This document shows positions 54,611 through 63,600 of a DNA stretch of 64,000 nucleotides, piece by piece. Source of the DNA: Bradyrhizobium ottawaense. Lineage in GTDB: Bacteria > Pseudomonadota > Alphaproteobacteria > Rhizobiales > Xanthobacteraceae. The notes under the pieces are model-generated. The model ran no database searches, was not told where the DNA came from, and was given only the letters and a program-made list of their open reading frames with translations. The stretch lies in the NCBI RefSeq assembly GCF_900099825.1, contig NZ_LT629693.1, forward strand, positions 4,971,001-5,035,000. Reading direction: 5' to 3'. The position numbers and the translations under genes were made by a program. Positions within the stretch are counted from its first letter, which is position 1. Each line of letters begins with the position of its first letter.

Positions 54611-55615
54611 ATGGCTGCGTTTGTCACGGGGGCGGCGGGCTTTATTGGTCTGGCGGTGACCGAAGCGCTGCTGACGCGTGGAGAGCGCGTCATCGGCTTC
54701 GATCTTTTTCCGGTTTCGGAACAGGCGAAGCGGACGTTCGCCGGCCTTCCCGGCAGGTTCGAGCAGGTCATGGGGGACATCTGCGATGCTGAAGGCCTGA
54801 AAGTAGCGTTGCGTCAGAGTGACGCGAATTGTGTGCTCCATCTTGCTGCGGTCACCGCTGGCGCGAGCCGTGAAATCGCCGATCCCGTCGGGATCGTGCG
54901 CGTCAACATCGGTGGTGCGGCCGCCACGCTCGAGGCTGCGGCGGCGTGCGGCATCCGGCGCGTGGTGCATCTGAGTTCGGGGTCGGTCTACGGCAGCAGC
55001 GGGCGAGATGTTGATTTGCTCACGGAAGATACGCCACTGCGTCCCGAACAGCTCTATGGCATCACCAAACAGGCGAGCGAAGCGGTCGCGCTCCGGCTCG
55101 CCGATCTGCATCGGCTCGACCTTTCGATCGGCCGTCTCGGCACCTGTTTCGGCCGATGGGAGTACGCGACCCGCGCGCGGGATACGCCGAGCGTACCGTA
55201 TCAGGTGGTGCAGGCCGCCCGATCGGGCATAGCGGTGATCCTGCCCCGCTCGCACCTGCGCGACTGGCTTTATGCGCGGGATGCAGCGGCCGCCGTGCAC
55301 GAGTTGCTGTATGCCCGCACCCGCCGCCACCGGGTCTACAATCTGGCGGCTGGTTTCATGTGGTCGATCGCGGATTTCTGCGCCCGCCTGCAACAAGTCC
55401 GCTCCGGCTTCGAATGGCGTTTCGCACGGCCCGGTGAGCAGGCCAACATCGATTATTACGCGCCCTATGATCGCTCGGCCATGGCTATCGAACGCCTGCG
55501 AGGCGACACCGCCTTCCTGCCGCGCTACAATCTTGCGGAAGCGCTGGCCGACTATCTGCAGTGGCTTGGTCCAGCATGCGACCCAGTTTCCAGGTACGGG
55601 GGGACGCCGTCATGA
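54611..55615 (+). CDS. NAD-dependent epimerase/dehydratase (extended SDR)
   Basis: 334 aa from the ATG at 54611. Nucleotide motif VTGAAGFIGLAV, Ser in VHLSSGSVYGSSGRD, and YGITK as the Tyr-x-x-x-Lys pair; VLPRSHLRDWLYARDAA matches extended SDRs. These act on nucleotide sugars or other carbonyls. The substrate is unknown; position 4 bp after the decarboxylase-like gene suggests a shared pathway. Confidence 0.88.
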   Translation: MAAFVTGAAGFIGLAVTEALLTRGERVIGFDLFPVSEQAKRTFAGLPGRFEQVMGDICDAEGLKVALRQSDANCVLHLAAVTAGASREIADPVGIVRVNIGGAAATLEAAAACGIRRVVHLSSGSVYGSSGRDVDLLTEDTPLRPEQLYGITKQASEAVALRLADLHRLDLSIGRLGTCFGRWEYATRARDTPSVPYQVVQAARSGIAVILPRSHLRDWLYARDAAAAVHELLYARTRRHRVYNLAAGFMWSIADFCARLQQVRSGFEWRFARPGEQANIDYYAPYDRSAMAIERLRGDTAFLPRYNLAEALADYLQWLGPACDPVSRYGGTPS

Positions 55616-56391
55616 TCGGCCTCAGGCTTGCGGATCAGGTGTGGATCGTGACCGGCGCCGCGTCCGGCATCGGCCGCGCCATCGCCCGGCTATTTGCGTC
55701 CCAAGGCGCACGTGTCGTGGTTGCAGATGTGACGCAACAGGTTATCGAAGGCGGCCCGCCGACCATCGATGTGATTTCGACGGAGGGCGGCAACGCCATC
55801 TATCTTCCCACCGATGTCGCGCAGCGAGAGCAGGTTGACGCCACGGTCGCGGAAACCGTCTCCCGTTACGGCCGCCTCGACGGCATCGTCAACAATGCCT
55901 GCATTCGTCATGCAAGGACGCTACTGGAGATGGACGAAGGCAATTGGGAGCGCGTTCTCAAGGTCAATCTAACGGGGACCTATCTGTGTTGCCGCGCGGC
56001 CGTCGGGCAAATGATAACTCAGGAGCGGCGTGGCGAGGTCCGGGGGCGGATCGTGAATCTGTCTTCGCAGCACGGGATGATCGCCGCACCGTCCGACATT
56101 GCGTACGGGACGACGAAGGCGGCAATTGCTTACCTGACCAGGCAAATCGCGGTCGATTACGCCGCCCAGGGCATCGTCTGCAATGCTGTCGCGCCAGGAA
56201 AAATCCAGACCGGCGCCACCGGTCGTGCGATCGATCCCGATGTGCTGGATCGCGCACATCGGCGCACGCCATGGCCCCGGCTCGGGCTGCCCGATGACGT
56301 GGCACGGGCGGCGTTGTTTCTTGCCAGCGATGATGCGAGTTTTGTCACCGGCATCAATCTGATGGTCGACGGTGGCTGGACCGCGGCCTGA
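55612..56391 (+). CDS. Short-chain dehydrogenase/reductase
   Basis: 259 aa from the ATG that overlaps the epimerase stop (ATGA). Classical SDR: TGAASGIGRAIA, NNACIRH (NNAG-like), Ser in VNLSSQHGM, YGTTK catalytic pair, and MVDGGWTAA at the end. Substrate unknown. Confidence 0.9.
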   Translation: MIGLRLADQVWIVTGAASGIGRAIARLFASQGARVVVADVTQQVIEGGPPTIDVISTEGGNAIYLPTDVAQREQVDATVAETVSRYGRLDGIVNNACIRHARTLLEMDEGNWERVLKVNLTGTYLCCRAAVGQMITQERRGEVRGRIVNLSSQHGMIAAPSDIAYGTTKAAIAYLTRQIAVDYAAQGIVCNAVAPGKIQTGATGRAIDPDVLDRAHRRTPWPRLGLPDDVARAALFLASDDASFVTGINLMVDGGWTAA

Positions 56392-56420
56392 GCTTCGCAC
56401 CGATCGACAGGAGAGACGCA

Positions 56421-57842
56421 ATGTCTAAGCTGGATCTTGCCATTCGTGGCGGCACCGTCGTCACGGCTTCCGATACATTTCGCGCGGATGTCGGCGTCCA
56501 GGCGGGACGCATCGTCGCGGTCGCCGCTGAGGTCGAGGGGGCGACGCGCGAGATCGACGCCTCGGGGCTGCTGGTGCTTCCGGGCGGCATCGACAGCCAC
56601 GTGCATATCGCCCAGCCCTCAGGCCCCGATGTCGTGATGGCGGATGATTTCGCTTCGGCTACTGCCGCCGCCGCCGCCGGCGGCAATACCTGCATCATGC
56701 CGTTCGCCCTGCAACAGCGCGGCACGAGCTTGCGCCGGTGCGTCGAGGATTACGTGCGTCAGGCCGAAGGCGAATGCCACATCGATGTCTCCGTTCACTT
56801 GATCATCTCCGATCCTACGCCTGAGGTTCTCGGACAGGAGCTGCCGGCGCTGCTGAAGGCCGGCTACACATCGTTCAAGGTGTTTATGACCTACGACGAT
56901 CTGGTGCTGAACGATCGGCAGTTGCTCGAAGTGTTCGAGGTGGCGCGCCGTGAGCGCGCACTCGTGATGGTGCATGCGGAAGGCTATGATGCCATCAAGT
57001 ACATGACCGACCGACTCGAGCGCGCGGGACAGACCTCTCCGTTTTTTCACGCGACCTCCCGCCCGGAACTGGTTGAGCGTGAAGCAGCCCATCGCGCGAT
57101 CAGTCACGCCGAACTGATCGATGTGCCGATCATGATTGTTCACGTTTCGGGTCGTGAAGCCATGGAGCAGATTCGTTGGGCGCAGCAGCGCGGCCTGAAA
57201 GTTTATGCCGAGACCTGCCCGCAATATCTGACACTGACTGCGGACGATCTCCAGGGCCTGAACATGGAAGGCACGAAATACGTGTGTTCGCCGCCGCCTC
57301 GCGATGCGGCAAGCCAGGCGGCGATCTGGGAAGGCCTGCAGCAGGGCGTGTTCCAGACCTTCTCCTCTGATCACTGCCCGTTCCGATACGAAAGTAGCGA
57401 AGGCAAGCTCACGCCCAAAAGCAAGACGTCGTTTCGCTGGGTTCCGAACGGCATCCCGGGGATCGAAACGCGGCTGCCGATCCTGTTTTCGGAAGGAGTT
57501 TCGGCGGGCAGAATTTCGCTGAACAGGTTTGTCGAACTAACTTCTACTAATCACGCCAAGATATACGGTCTCTACCCCCGAAAGGGGTCGATCGGCGTCG
57601 GCTTCGACGCCGATATCACGTTGTGGGATCCGCACCGTCGCGAGACGATCCGACAGGAGAACCTGCATCATGGTGCCGACTACACTCCGTGGGAGGGCTT
57701 CGAGGTTACCGGATGGCCGGTGATGACGATCGCCCGAGGCGAGGTTGTCGCACGTGATGGCGTGATCGTCGGCAAGAAGGGAGCGGGGCGGATTTTGGAG
57801 CGGGATATTTCTGCTTACGCCGCAACCGGCGAAATGCCCTGA
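56421..57842 (+). CDS. Dihydropyrimidinase/D-hydantoinase-type cyclic amidase
   Basis: 473 aa. Hydrolyses a five- or six-membered cyclic diamide or imide. Metal centre complete: GGIDSHVHI (HxH), carboxylated Lys in GYTSFKVFMTYDD, His in VMVHAEGYD and IMIVHVSGREA, catalytic Asp in TFSSDHCPF. Length is usual (~460-485). AGGAGAG lies eight bases before the ATG. Last gene of the operon; the product of ring opening may feed the SDR or decarboxylase-like enzymes. Confidence 0.92.
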   Translation: MSKLDLAIRGGTVVTASDTFRADVGVQAGRIVAVAAEVEGATREIDASGLLVLPGGIDSHVHIAQPSGPDVVMADDFASATAAAAAGGNTCIMPFALQQRGTSLRRCVEDYVRQAEGECHIDVSVHLIISDPTPEVLGQELPALLKAGYTSFKVFMTYDDLVLNDRQLLEVFEVARRERALVMVHAEGYDAIKYMTDRLERAGQTSPFFHATSRPELVEREAAHRAISHAELIDVPIMIVHVSGREAMEQIRWAQQRGLKVYAETCPQYLTLTADDLQGLNMEGTKYVCSPPPRDAASQAAIWEGLQQGVFQTFSSDHCPFRYESSEGKLTPKSKTSFRWVPNGIPGIETRLPILFSEGVSAGRISLNRFVELTSTNHAKIYGLYPRKGSIGVGFDADITLWDPHRRETIRQENLHHGADYTPWEGFEVTGWPVMTIARGEVVARDGVIVGKKGAGRILERDISAYAATGEMP

Positions 57843-57910
57843 GGCTTCAAGCACGTCAATGCACGGCCAGACGGACAGATAACGGACCTCCATGATTTCA
57901 ATGGTACCGC

Positions 57911-57960
57911 CCAGACCACGAATCGGGGGGGCAGGAGTTCAAATCTCTTCGGGCGCGCCA
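57911..57960 (+). pseudogene. tRNA-Arg(ACG) 3' half
   Basis: CCAGA, loop CCACGAA (anticodon ACG; T33 is changed to C), TCGGG, T-arm AGGAG-TTCAAAT-CTCTT, acceptor CGGGCGC, G, CCA. Apart from T33 and some stem changes it equals the 3' part of tRNA-Arg(ACG). The D-arm and 5' acceptor strand are gone. Confidence 0.65.
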
Positions 57961-58119
57961 CCTAAGTAATTCAAAAATTGATTTTTTCGACGCCTTCCTG
58001 GAATGGGCCCAGACTAATAATCCGGTTTAGTCGGGTTTTAGTCTGAGGGAAGTTTTTCATCCATCGTTGGACGACCCGACGTCCAGGGGGCGGAAATAGC
58101 GGTTCGATGTTTCCGGCGT

Positions 58120-58164
58120 CCCGCTCATGACCTTTCAGGTCAAAGGTTCAAACCCTGTCCCCGC
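58120..58164 (+). pseudogene. Initiator tRNA-Met-like 3' half, degenerate
   Basis: GCTCATGACCT, TCAGGTCAAAGG, TTCAAAC, CCTGTCCCCGC follows the initiator tRNA from its anticodon loop CTCAT to the 3' acceptor strand CCCCGC, with several changes. The CCA end is replaced by TTTG. Not a working tRNA. Confidence 0.5.
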
Positions 58165-58418
58165 TTTGAACCTACCCGCGACCGAACTCGAATGTTCTAC
58201 GCATCTGACCAAACCAAATCTCGCGGCCAGTGACAGCGAACGTGCTCTTCCAGGCAAGATTCCGGGCCGAAAACTCGATTAGAAGTCGGCGAGCGGCTCG
58301 TACGACAAACTGCCGCGATCCCGGCGATTCTGCGCCAGCGTTGGATTATTTTTGGTGAGTTTGTGGTGAGTTTTGCTTTCACCCACGCCAGGACGCTTAG
58401 GCTAAGTAATTGATTTTA

Positions 58419-58465
58419 TGGCGCACCCGACACGATTCGAACGTGTGACCTTTGCCTTCGGAGCA
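58419..58465 (-). pseudogene. tRNA-Arg(CCG) 3' half next to integrase remnant
   Basis: On the minus strand: CTCCGAAGGCAAAGGTC (anticodon CCG), T-arm ACACG-TTCGAAT-CGTGT, acceptor strand CGGGTGC, G, CCA. This is a clean 3' half of tRNA-Arg(CCG). The 5' side is replaced, though a D-arm-like TTCAACTGGATAG survives ~35-55 bp further, as if ~45 nt were inserted between D-arm and anticodon. It is a likely attachment site of the adjacent integrase. Confidence 0.65.
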
Positions 58466-58645
58466 AGATAACGTGTCCAACCGAAAAGTGCGATAGGGCA
58501 CGCTACACTACGCTATCCAGTTGAAGCAACTAGATATTCTCAAATACACAAGCGACGTTCCTATCCGAAAACACGCTCCGATTTTCTCCCGCCTGCTTAC
58601 GCCCTGCTTACGCGAGAGAGATCGGGCTCGGAAAGAAGGAACGCC

Positions 58646-60001
58646 ATGGTCAAGATTACGAAGAGGGTTGTCGAGGCGGCGGATTCCCGAGAGAAAGATT
58701 ACCTGATCTGGGACGATGAACTACCGGGCTTTGGAGTCCGGGTCTTCAGTTCCGGCAAGCGCAGCTACGTCATCCAGTATCGCACACGGCCGGTCTCGTC
58801 GGTACACCATTGGACTTCACGGAGCCTGGACACCAGAGACTGCGCGCCGCGAGGCAAGGGTGCAATTGGGGCGGGTTGCCGGGGGTGATGATCCCGTCGA
58901 AGAACGCAAACTCGATCGTAGGGCCATCACTGTGAACGAGCTATGCACACGCTATTTTGCCGATCTTCAAGCCGGACTCATCTTAGGGAAAGGTGGGCGA
59001 CCGAAGAAGGCCTCGACGATCGTCACAGACACCGGCCGGATCGAGCGGCACATCATTCCGCTTTTGGGCACGAGGCGGGTCAAGGATCTTACCAAGGCCG
59101 ACATCAACAAGGTCCTTAAGGACATCATGGCCGGGAAGACGCGAGTTTCGGTCAAGACCAAGAAGCTGCGCGGAAAGGCTATCGTCCGAGGCGGCGCTGG
59201 AACGGCCACGCGTACCGTTGGTCTCCTCGGCGGCATTCTTACCTACGCCGTCGAGGCAGGGATCATCGAGAGCAATCCGGCACATGGCATCCGCAAGCCA
59301 AGGACAACGTGCGAAAACGCCGACTGTCGGAGGCGGAGTATCGAATTTTGGGTGGGATGCTCCGCCAGGCCGCCAAACAGGAGAAATACGCCACGACCGT
59401 AGACATTATTCGCCAACTTGCGCTGACAGGTTCCCGACGAAGCGAGATGATCGGCTTGAAATGGACGGAGGCGGACACCGAGGCGAGTTGCTTGCGGTTG
59501 GAAGATAGTAAGGAGGGTGAATCCATCCGTCCCATTGGGCTACCTGTCGTCGAGTATCTCGAACGACGGCGCACCGACAAGGTCGGCACATACGTTTTCC
59601 CGGGGCAGGGTGAGGACAACGCATTCGGCAGTTTTCCGAACCAATGGAAGCATCTCTTCGAGGACTCTCCGCTATGCGACGTTACTCCTCACGCCCTCCG
59701 TCACAGCTTCGCGAGCATTGCCAACGATCTTGGTTTTACCGAGGTGACCATCGCGGCTCTGGTCGGCCATGCCAAGGGCTCGGTCACGAGCAAATACATC
59801 CATACGCTTGACACCGCGCTCATCATGGCTGCGGACACGATCTCGGGTTACATTCAAGGGCTCCTTGACGGAATCGAGTTCAAACAAACCGCCTACGCAC
59901 TGGATCGCGATTCACGAAAAGCAGCCTTGGCCCGATTCTTAAGGCGCGCTTCGGGTAGTGAACAGGAGGCATCCGAGGAGGAGCGCCGATTAGCCGCATA
60001 A
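58646..60001 (+). pseudogene. int: Tyrosine recombinase (DUF4102-type integrase) with two compensating frameshifts
   Basis: The N-terminus MVKITKRVVEAADSREKDYL through GFGVRVFSSGKRSYVIQYRTR is in one frame. From about 58790 the protein goes on one frame later (RRYTIGLHGAWTPETARREA to HGIRKP), and near 59300 it returns to the first frame (RKRRLSEAEYRILGGMLRQA to the end). Catalytic residues survive: Arg in LALTGSRRSEM, HALRHSFAS, LVGHAKGSVTSKYIH. Rejoined length is ~450 aa, normal for the family. Either a decayed gene or two sequence errors. Confidence 0.85.
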
Positions 60002-60185
60002 TCTTGAGCCGCAATGCACGGCTAGGGAGCGACCGCTCACGCACGCGGACGTTGTCGCGAATTCTCAGGCTGCGCGGTTAGAAAATGACTGCGCCGTGTA
60101 AAGCGTTGCTCATGGGGAGCACTTTAACAAGATAACCTAACACCCTCGGCGACACGAGCGGTTGGGCGCGTCTCTACTAATCGTA

Positions 60186-60620
60186 TCATCTGCGATGCAG
60201 TGCATTCCGAATGCACTTCATCAAATCCTCCCTACGCACCGGCTTGCTGAGCACGCAGACCGCTCCCGAATTGAACGCTCGAGTGCGTGTCTGGCCATCC
60301 GCGAATGCCGAGATGATAATCGTCGGAATCAGCAGTCCCGACGCGGCCAGCCGGTCCTGCAACTGAAGACCTGACATGCCGCCTAACCTCACGTCTGCAA
60401 TCAGACACGACGTTGCTTCGAGCTGGCCGCAGTTGAGAAATTCCTCCGCTGACGAAAACCCGTTGACCCCGAAGCCGGACGCATCAAGTAAATCCTCCAA
60501 TGCCTCCAGGATCGCAAGGTCATCGTCCACACATGCGATTAGCGCTTCTTGCTGCACGGTGCCTCCATTCAACTGCCATTCCACCGAACTGATCTGAATA
60601 TTATGCCGCTGGCCCGGCAT
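60186..60620 (-). CDS. Single-domain response regulator (FixJ-like receiver)
   Basis: 144 aa from the ATG at 60620, directly after the kinase stop; a GTG at 60557 (VQQEALIACVDDDLAI) is an alternative start. Receiver fold only: acidic pocket CVDDDLAI, phospho-acceptor Asp in CLIADVRLGGMSG, Ser in IIISAFAD, Lys in LSKPVRREDL. No DNA-binding domain, so it acts by protein contact or passes phosphate on. Partner of the kinase encoded upstream. Confidence 0.88.
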   Translation of the reverse strand: MPGQRHNIQISSVEWQLNGGTVQQEALIACVDDDLAILEALEDLLDASGFGVNGFSSAEEFLNCGQLEATSCLIADVRLGGMSGLQLQDRLAASGLLIPTIIISAFADGQTRTRAFNSGAVCVLSKPVRREDLMKCIRNALHRR

Positions 60621-63600
60621 TCATTTTTGGAGGCCTGTAGCCGTTGGAATCGTAAAGCTGAATATGCTGCCATTCGGACGGCGCTGTTCCACCCACAACC
60701 GACCGCCATGTACTTCCACAATGGAACGGCAGATCGCCAGGCCCATTCCCATGCCTTCGGGCTTTGTCGTGAAGAACGCGTCGTAGATCTGGCTCGATTT
60801 ATCGGGGTCCACTCCCGTCCCTGAGTCCTCAACACGTATCGTCAGACTACCTGGTTCTACCTCCTGCGTTTCAATGCGCAGCAGTCGCTTGCGATCCATG
60901 ATCTCGGCCATCGCGTCAATGGCGTTTGCAATCAAGTTCAATAGTACCTGCTGCAACTGTCCGCGATCGCCAATAACCGTCGCAGTACCCGCGAGGTTCA
61001 GGTCTAAAGCGATACTCAGTTGACGGATCCTGGTCCGGGTCAGATCCACAACGTCGCGAATGGCTTGGTTCGCGTCGAATCGATCGATGCCGGGAGAGGC
61101 TCTCTTGAGCAACGCGCGAACGCTCCTGATCACCTCACTCGCGCGATGCCCATCTCTAACGACGCGTTCTGCCGCGCTGCGCGCCTTTTCAATCTCTGGC
61201 TGGTCCTTCTTCAATCTGAGCAAGCACGTCTCTGCACTAGTCACGATCGCCATCAATGGCTGACTTAGTTCATGTGCGATCGAGGCAGCAAATTGCCCCA
61301 TGGTCGTGCGTTGAGCGACCTGGGCAAGATCGGCGTGGGCTTTCCTCAACGCTTCTTCAGCTTGTTGCTGCTCAGTGATATCCTTGCAAATTGACGCAAT
61401 GCCCTTCTTTTCGCCAGTCTGCTTATCAATGATGTAGAAAAGATTCTGCAGTACCGGAATTGGCGCATTCGTCTTGAAATGCCGCAAGTTTCGCTCTCCG
61501 GTCCATCGGCCGTCTCGCACGAGAGCCGGATGGATCTCTTCAATGTATCTTTGGTCTTCCTGGGCTGGCCGCAAATCGCTAATCTGCACTTCGGATATGT
61601 CCGCATCTAGCTCGATCCCGACCAGGCGCCTTCCGCCGGCATTGATGTAGCTATCGCGACCTTTTGTCGGCAAATAACCTATAAAGTCGCTGCTGTTTTC
61701 GATGAGAGAAACGTGCATTTGCATTTCGTCGAGAGACGCCTGAAGCCGAGCTTCTGTGTTCTTGAGATCGGAATACAAACGGGCATTCTCAAGCGAGATC
61801 GCTGCCTGCGAAGCCAACACTCTCAGTACAGTAATGCGCTCCGGCGCAAATACGTGCGTTGCCAGACGGTTTTCGAGGTAAAGAGCACCAACCAAATGCG
61901 ATTGCTTTATCAAAGGAAGGCACGTCAACGAACGAACGCAATTTCGGCGAATGTAGTCGTCCTCGACGAAATGACCATTCGCCGACGCGTCATCCAATAA
62001 GATGCTTTCTTGCGTGCGAACGACATATCGGAGGATTGGCTCGCAGAGCTCGGTGGACGACACACGCTCGCTTCGAAAGGCAACTTGGACGGCGCCTCTC
62101 ACAATTTCCGCCTCGGCTTCAATCCGTACGTCGCCATCAACCGAAAGTATCAGCAGGCCTCGGTCAGCCCCGGCGTGTTCGACGGCGATAACCATTATAC
62201 GCTCGATCAATCGATCCAGAACGATTTCCTCCGAGACCGCCTGTGACGTCTCGATCACCGCCGCAAGGTCGACATGCTCCAAACTCGGCGCAGGTCGAAA
62301 GTCGCCGGCCGGACGTCCCTCGGTTAGATCGGGATGAAGCGCATCGAGCTGCTGAACTTTGTGAGACGCGCCCCACCGGTCGTAGCAAAGGCGCGCAAGC
62401 CAGAGGTAACCTTTGGCTGCCTTACCAGCTCCGCGGGTTTGATAGAATTTTGCTGCAAGCTCAGACGCTATGCCCTCATTCTGGACAAAGCCGTTCTCTC
62501 TGGCCGATTTGATCGCCTCCTCATAGAGCCGCATCGCATCGGACTCGCGCCCGTCAAGATTTGCAAGTTCGGCAGCAATCAGCGCTTCACGGTGCGCATG
62601 ATTCGCCGAGCAACCGTCAGCCCACTTGGCGATTTGCCGTCGATGCGCCTCGATAGCCTCGATAGTGAGCTGACGCTGCTCCGCAGGGACAGACTCGCAA
62701 GTGGCTACCAATATCAACGCGCTATAGAAATGATAGTCGACGATCTCGAGAAAGTGTCTCGTCGACCAAATGACGTTGTGTGCTCTCGCGATCACCGCGA
62801 CCGCCGCGGAGATATCGCCTGCGAAGAAGTGTTCCTGCAGCTTGTATATATAGTATCTGGCCGCAGCGACGGTCAGACGCGAGCCCCCTTCGTTGAGACG
62901 CCGCTCGAAACCGCGCTCGTCTCCATCGATCTCGAGGAATAGATTGCGATCGAGCCGCTGTCCACGAAGCGTGCGAATGAAAATCAGTTGGGCGACCAGC
63001 GAGTCGGCGGCGAGCCCGAATTTTGCGCCGCGCATGAACAAAAGTGCTTGGTCGACCTCCTGTTCAATGTCCGCCAGCGGCTCTCCCGACGCCATTATGT
63101 TGGCGACCAAACTCCTGAGACTATACGCAACGTATGTGAGGTCGCCGGTAGCAGTTGCCGCATCAACCGCGCGCTTCAACATCGCGCGACTGCAGGAATA
63201 GTGCATTGCCGAAGGAAGAACGAATGTCCCGAAAAACGTGTAAACCTTCGCCTTGAATCGATCCAGACCGCGCTTGTCCACGAGATCGCAACCGAGTTGA
63301 CCAAAGCGCAGAGCTGCGCGATGCTCGCCATGACCAAGGCCCAATACGATGTTGAGCAGCGCGTAGGCGCAAGCCGAAGCATCGCAGTTACCGTGCTGCA
63401 AGCTGAGATTCGTCATCCGCAGCACCGCGAGGTCAAACAGGTTATTGTCTGTGAAGGTGGCAGGGGCCAGAAATTCCGCCAGGACGTCCACGGTAGCGAG
63501 AAGTTCTGGATCCTTCATCAATGGCAGATCGATTAGGCCCTCTATTCGCCGTTCGGCGAGTAACTGCCACATCCTCGCCAGTTCGCGGTCTACTTCGTCG

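Larger units (their letters stand above)
57843..58645. other. Gene-free stretch with three tRNA 3' remnants
   Basis: Besides the tRNA halves listed separately, no gene is supported. It marks the junction between the metabolic operon and a second island. Confidence 0.6.
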
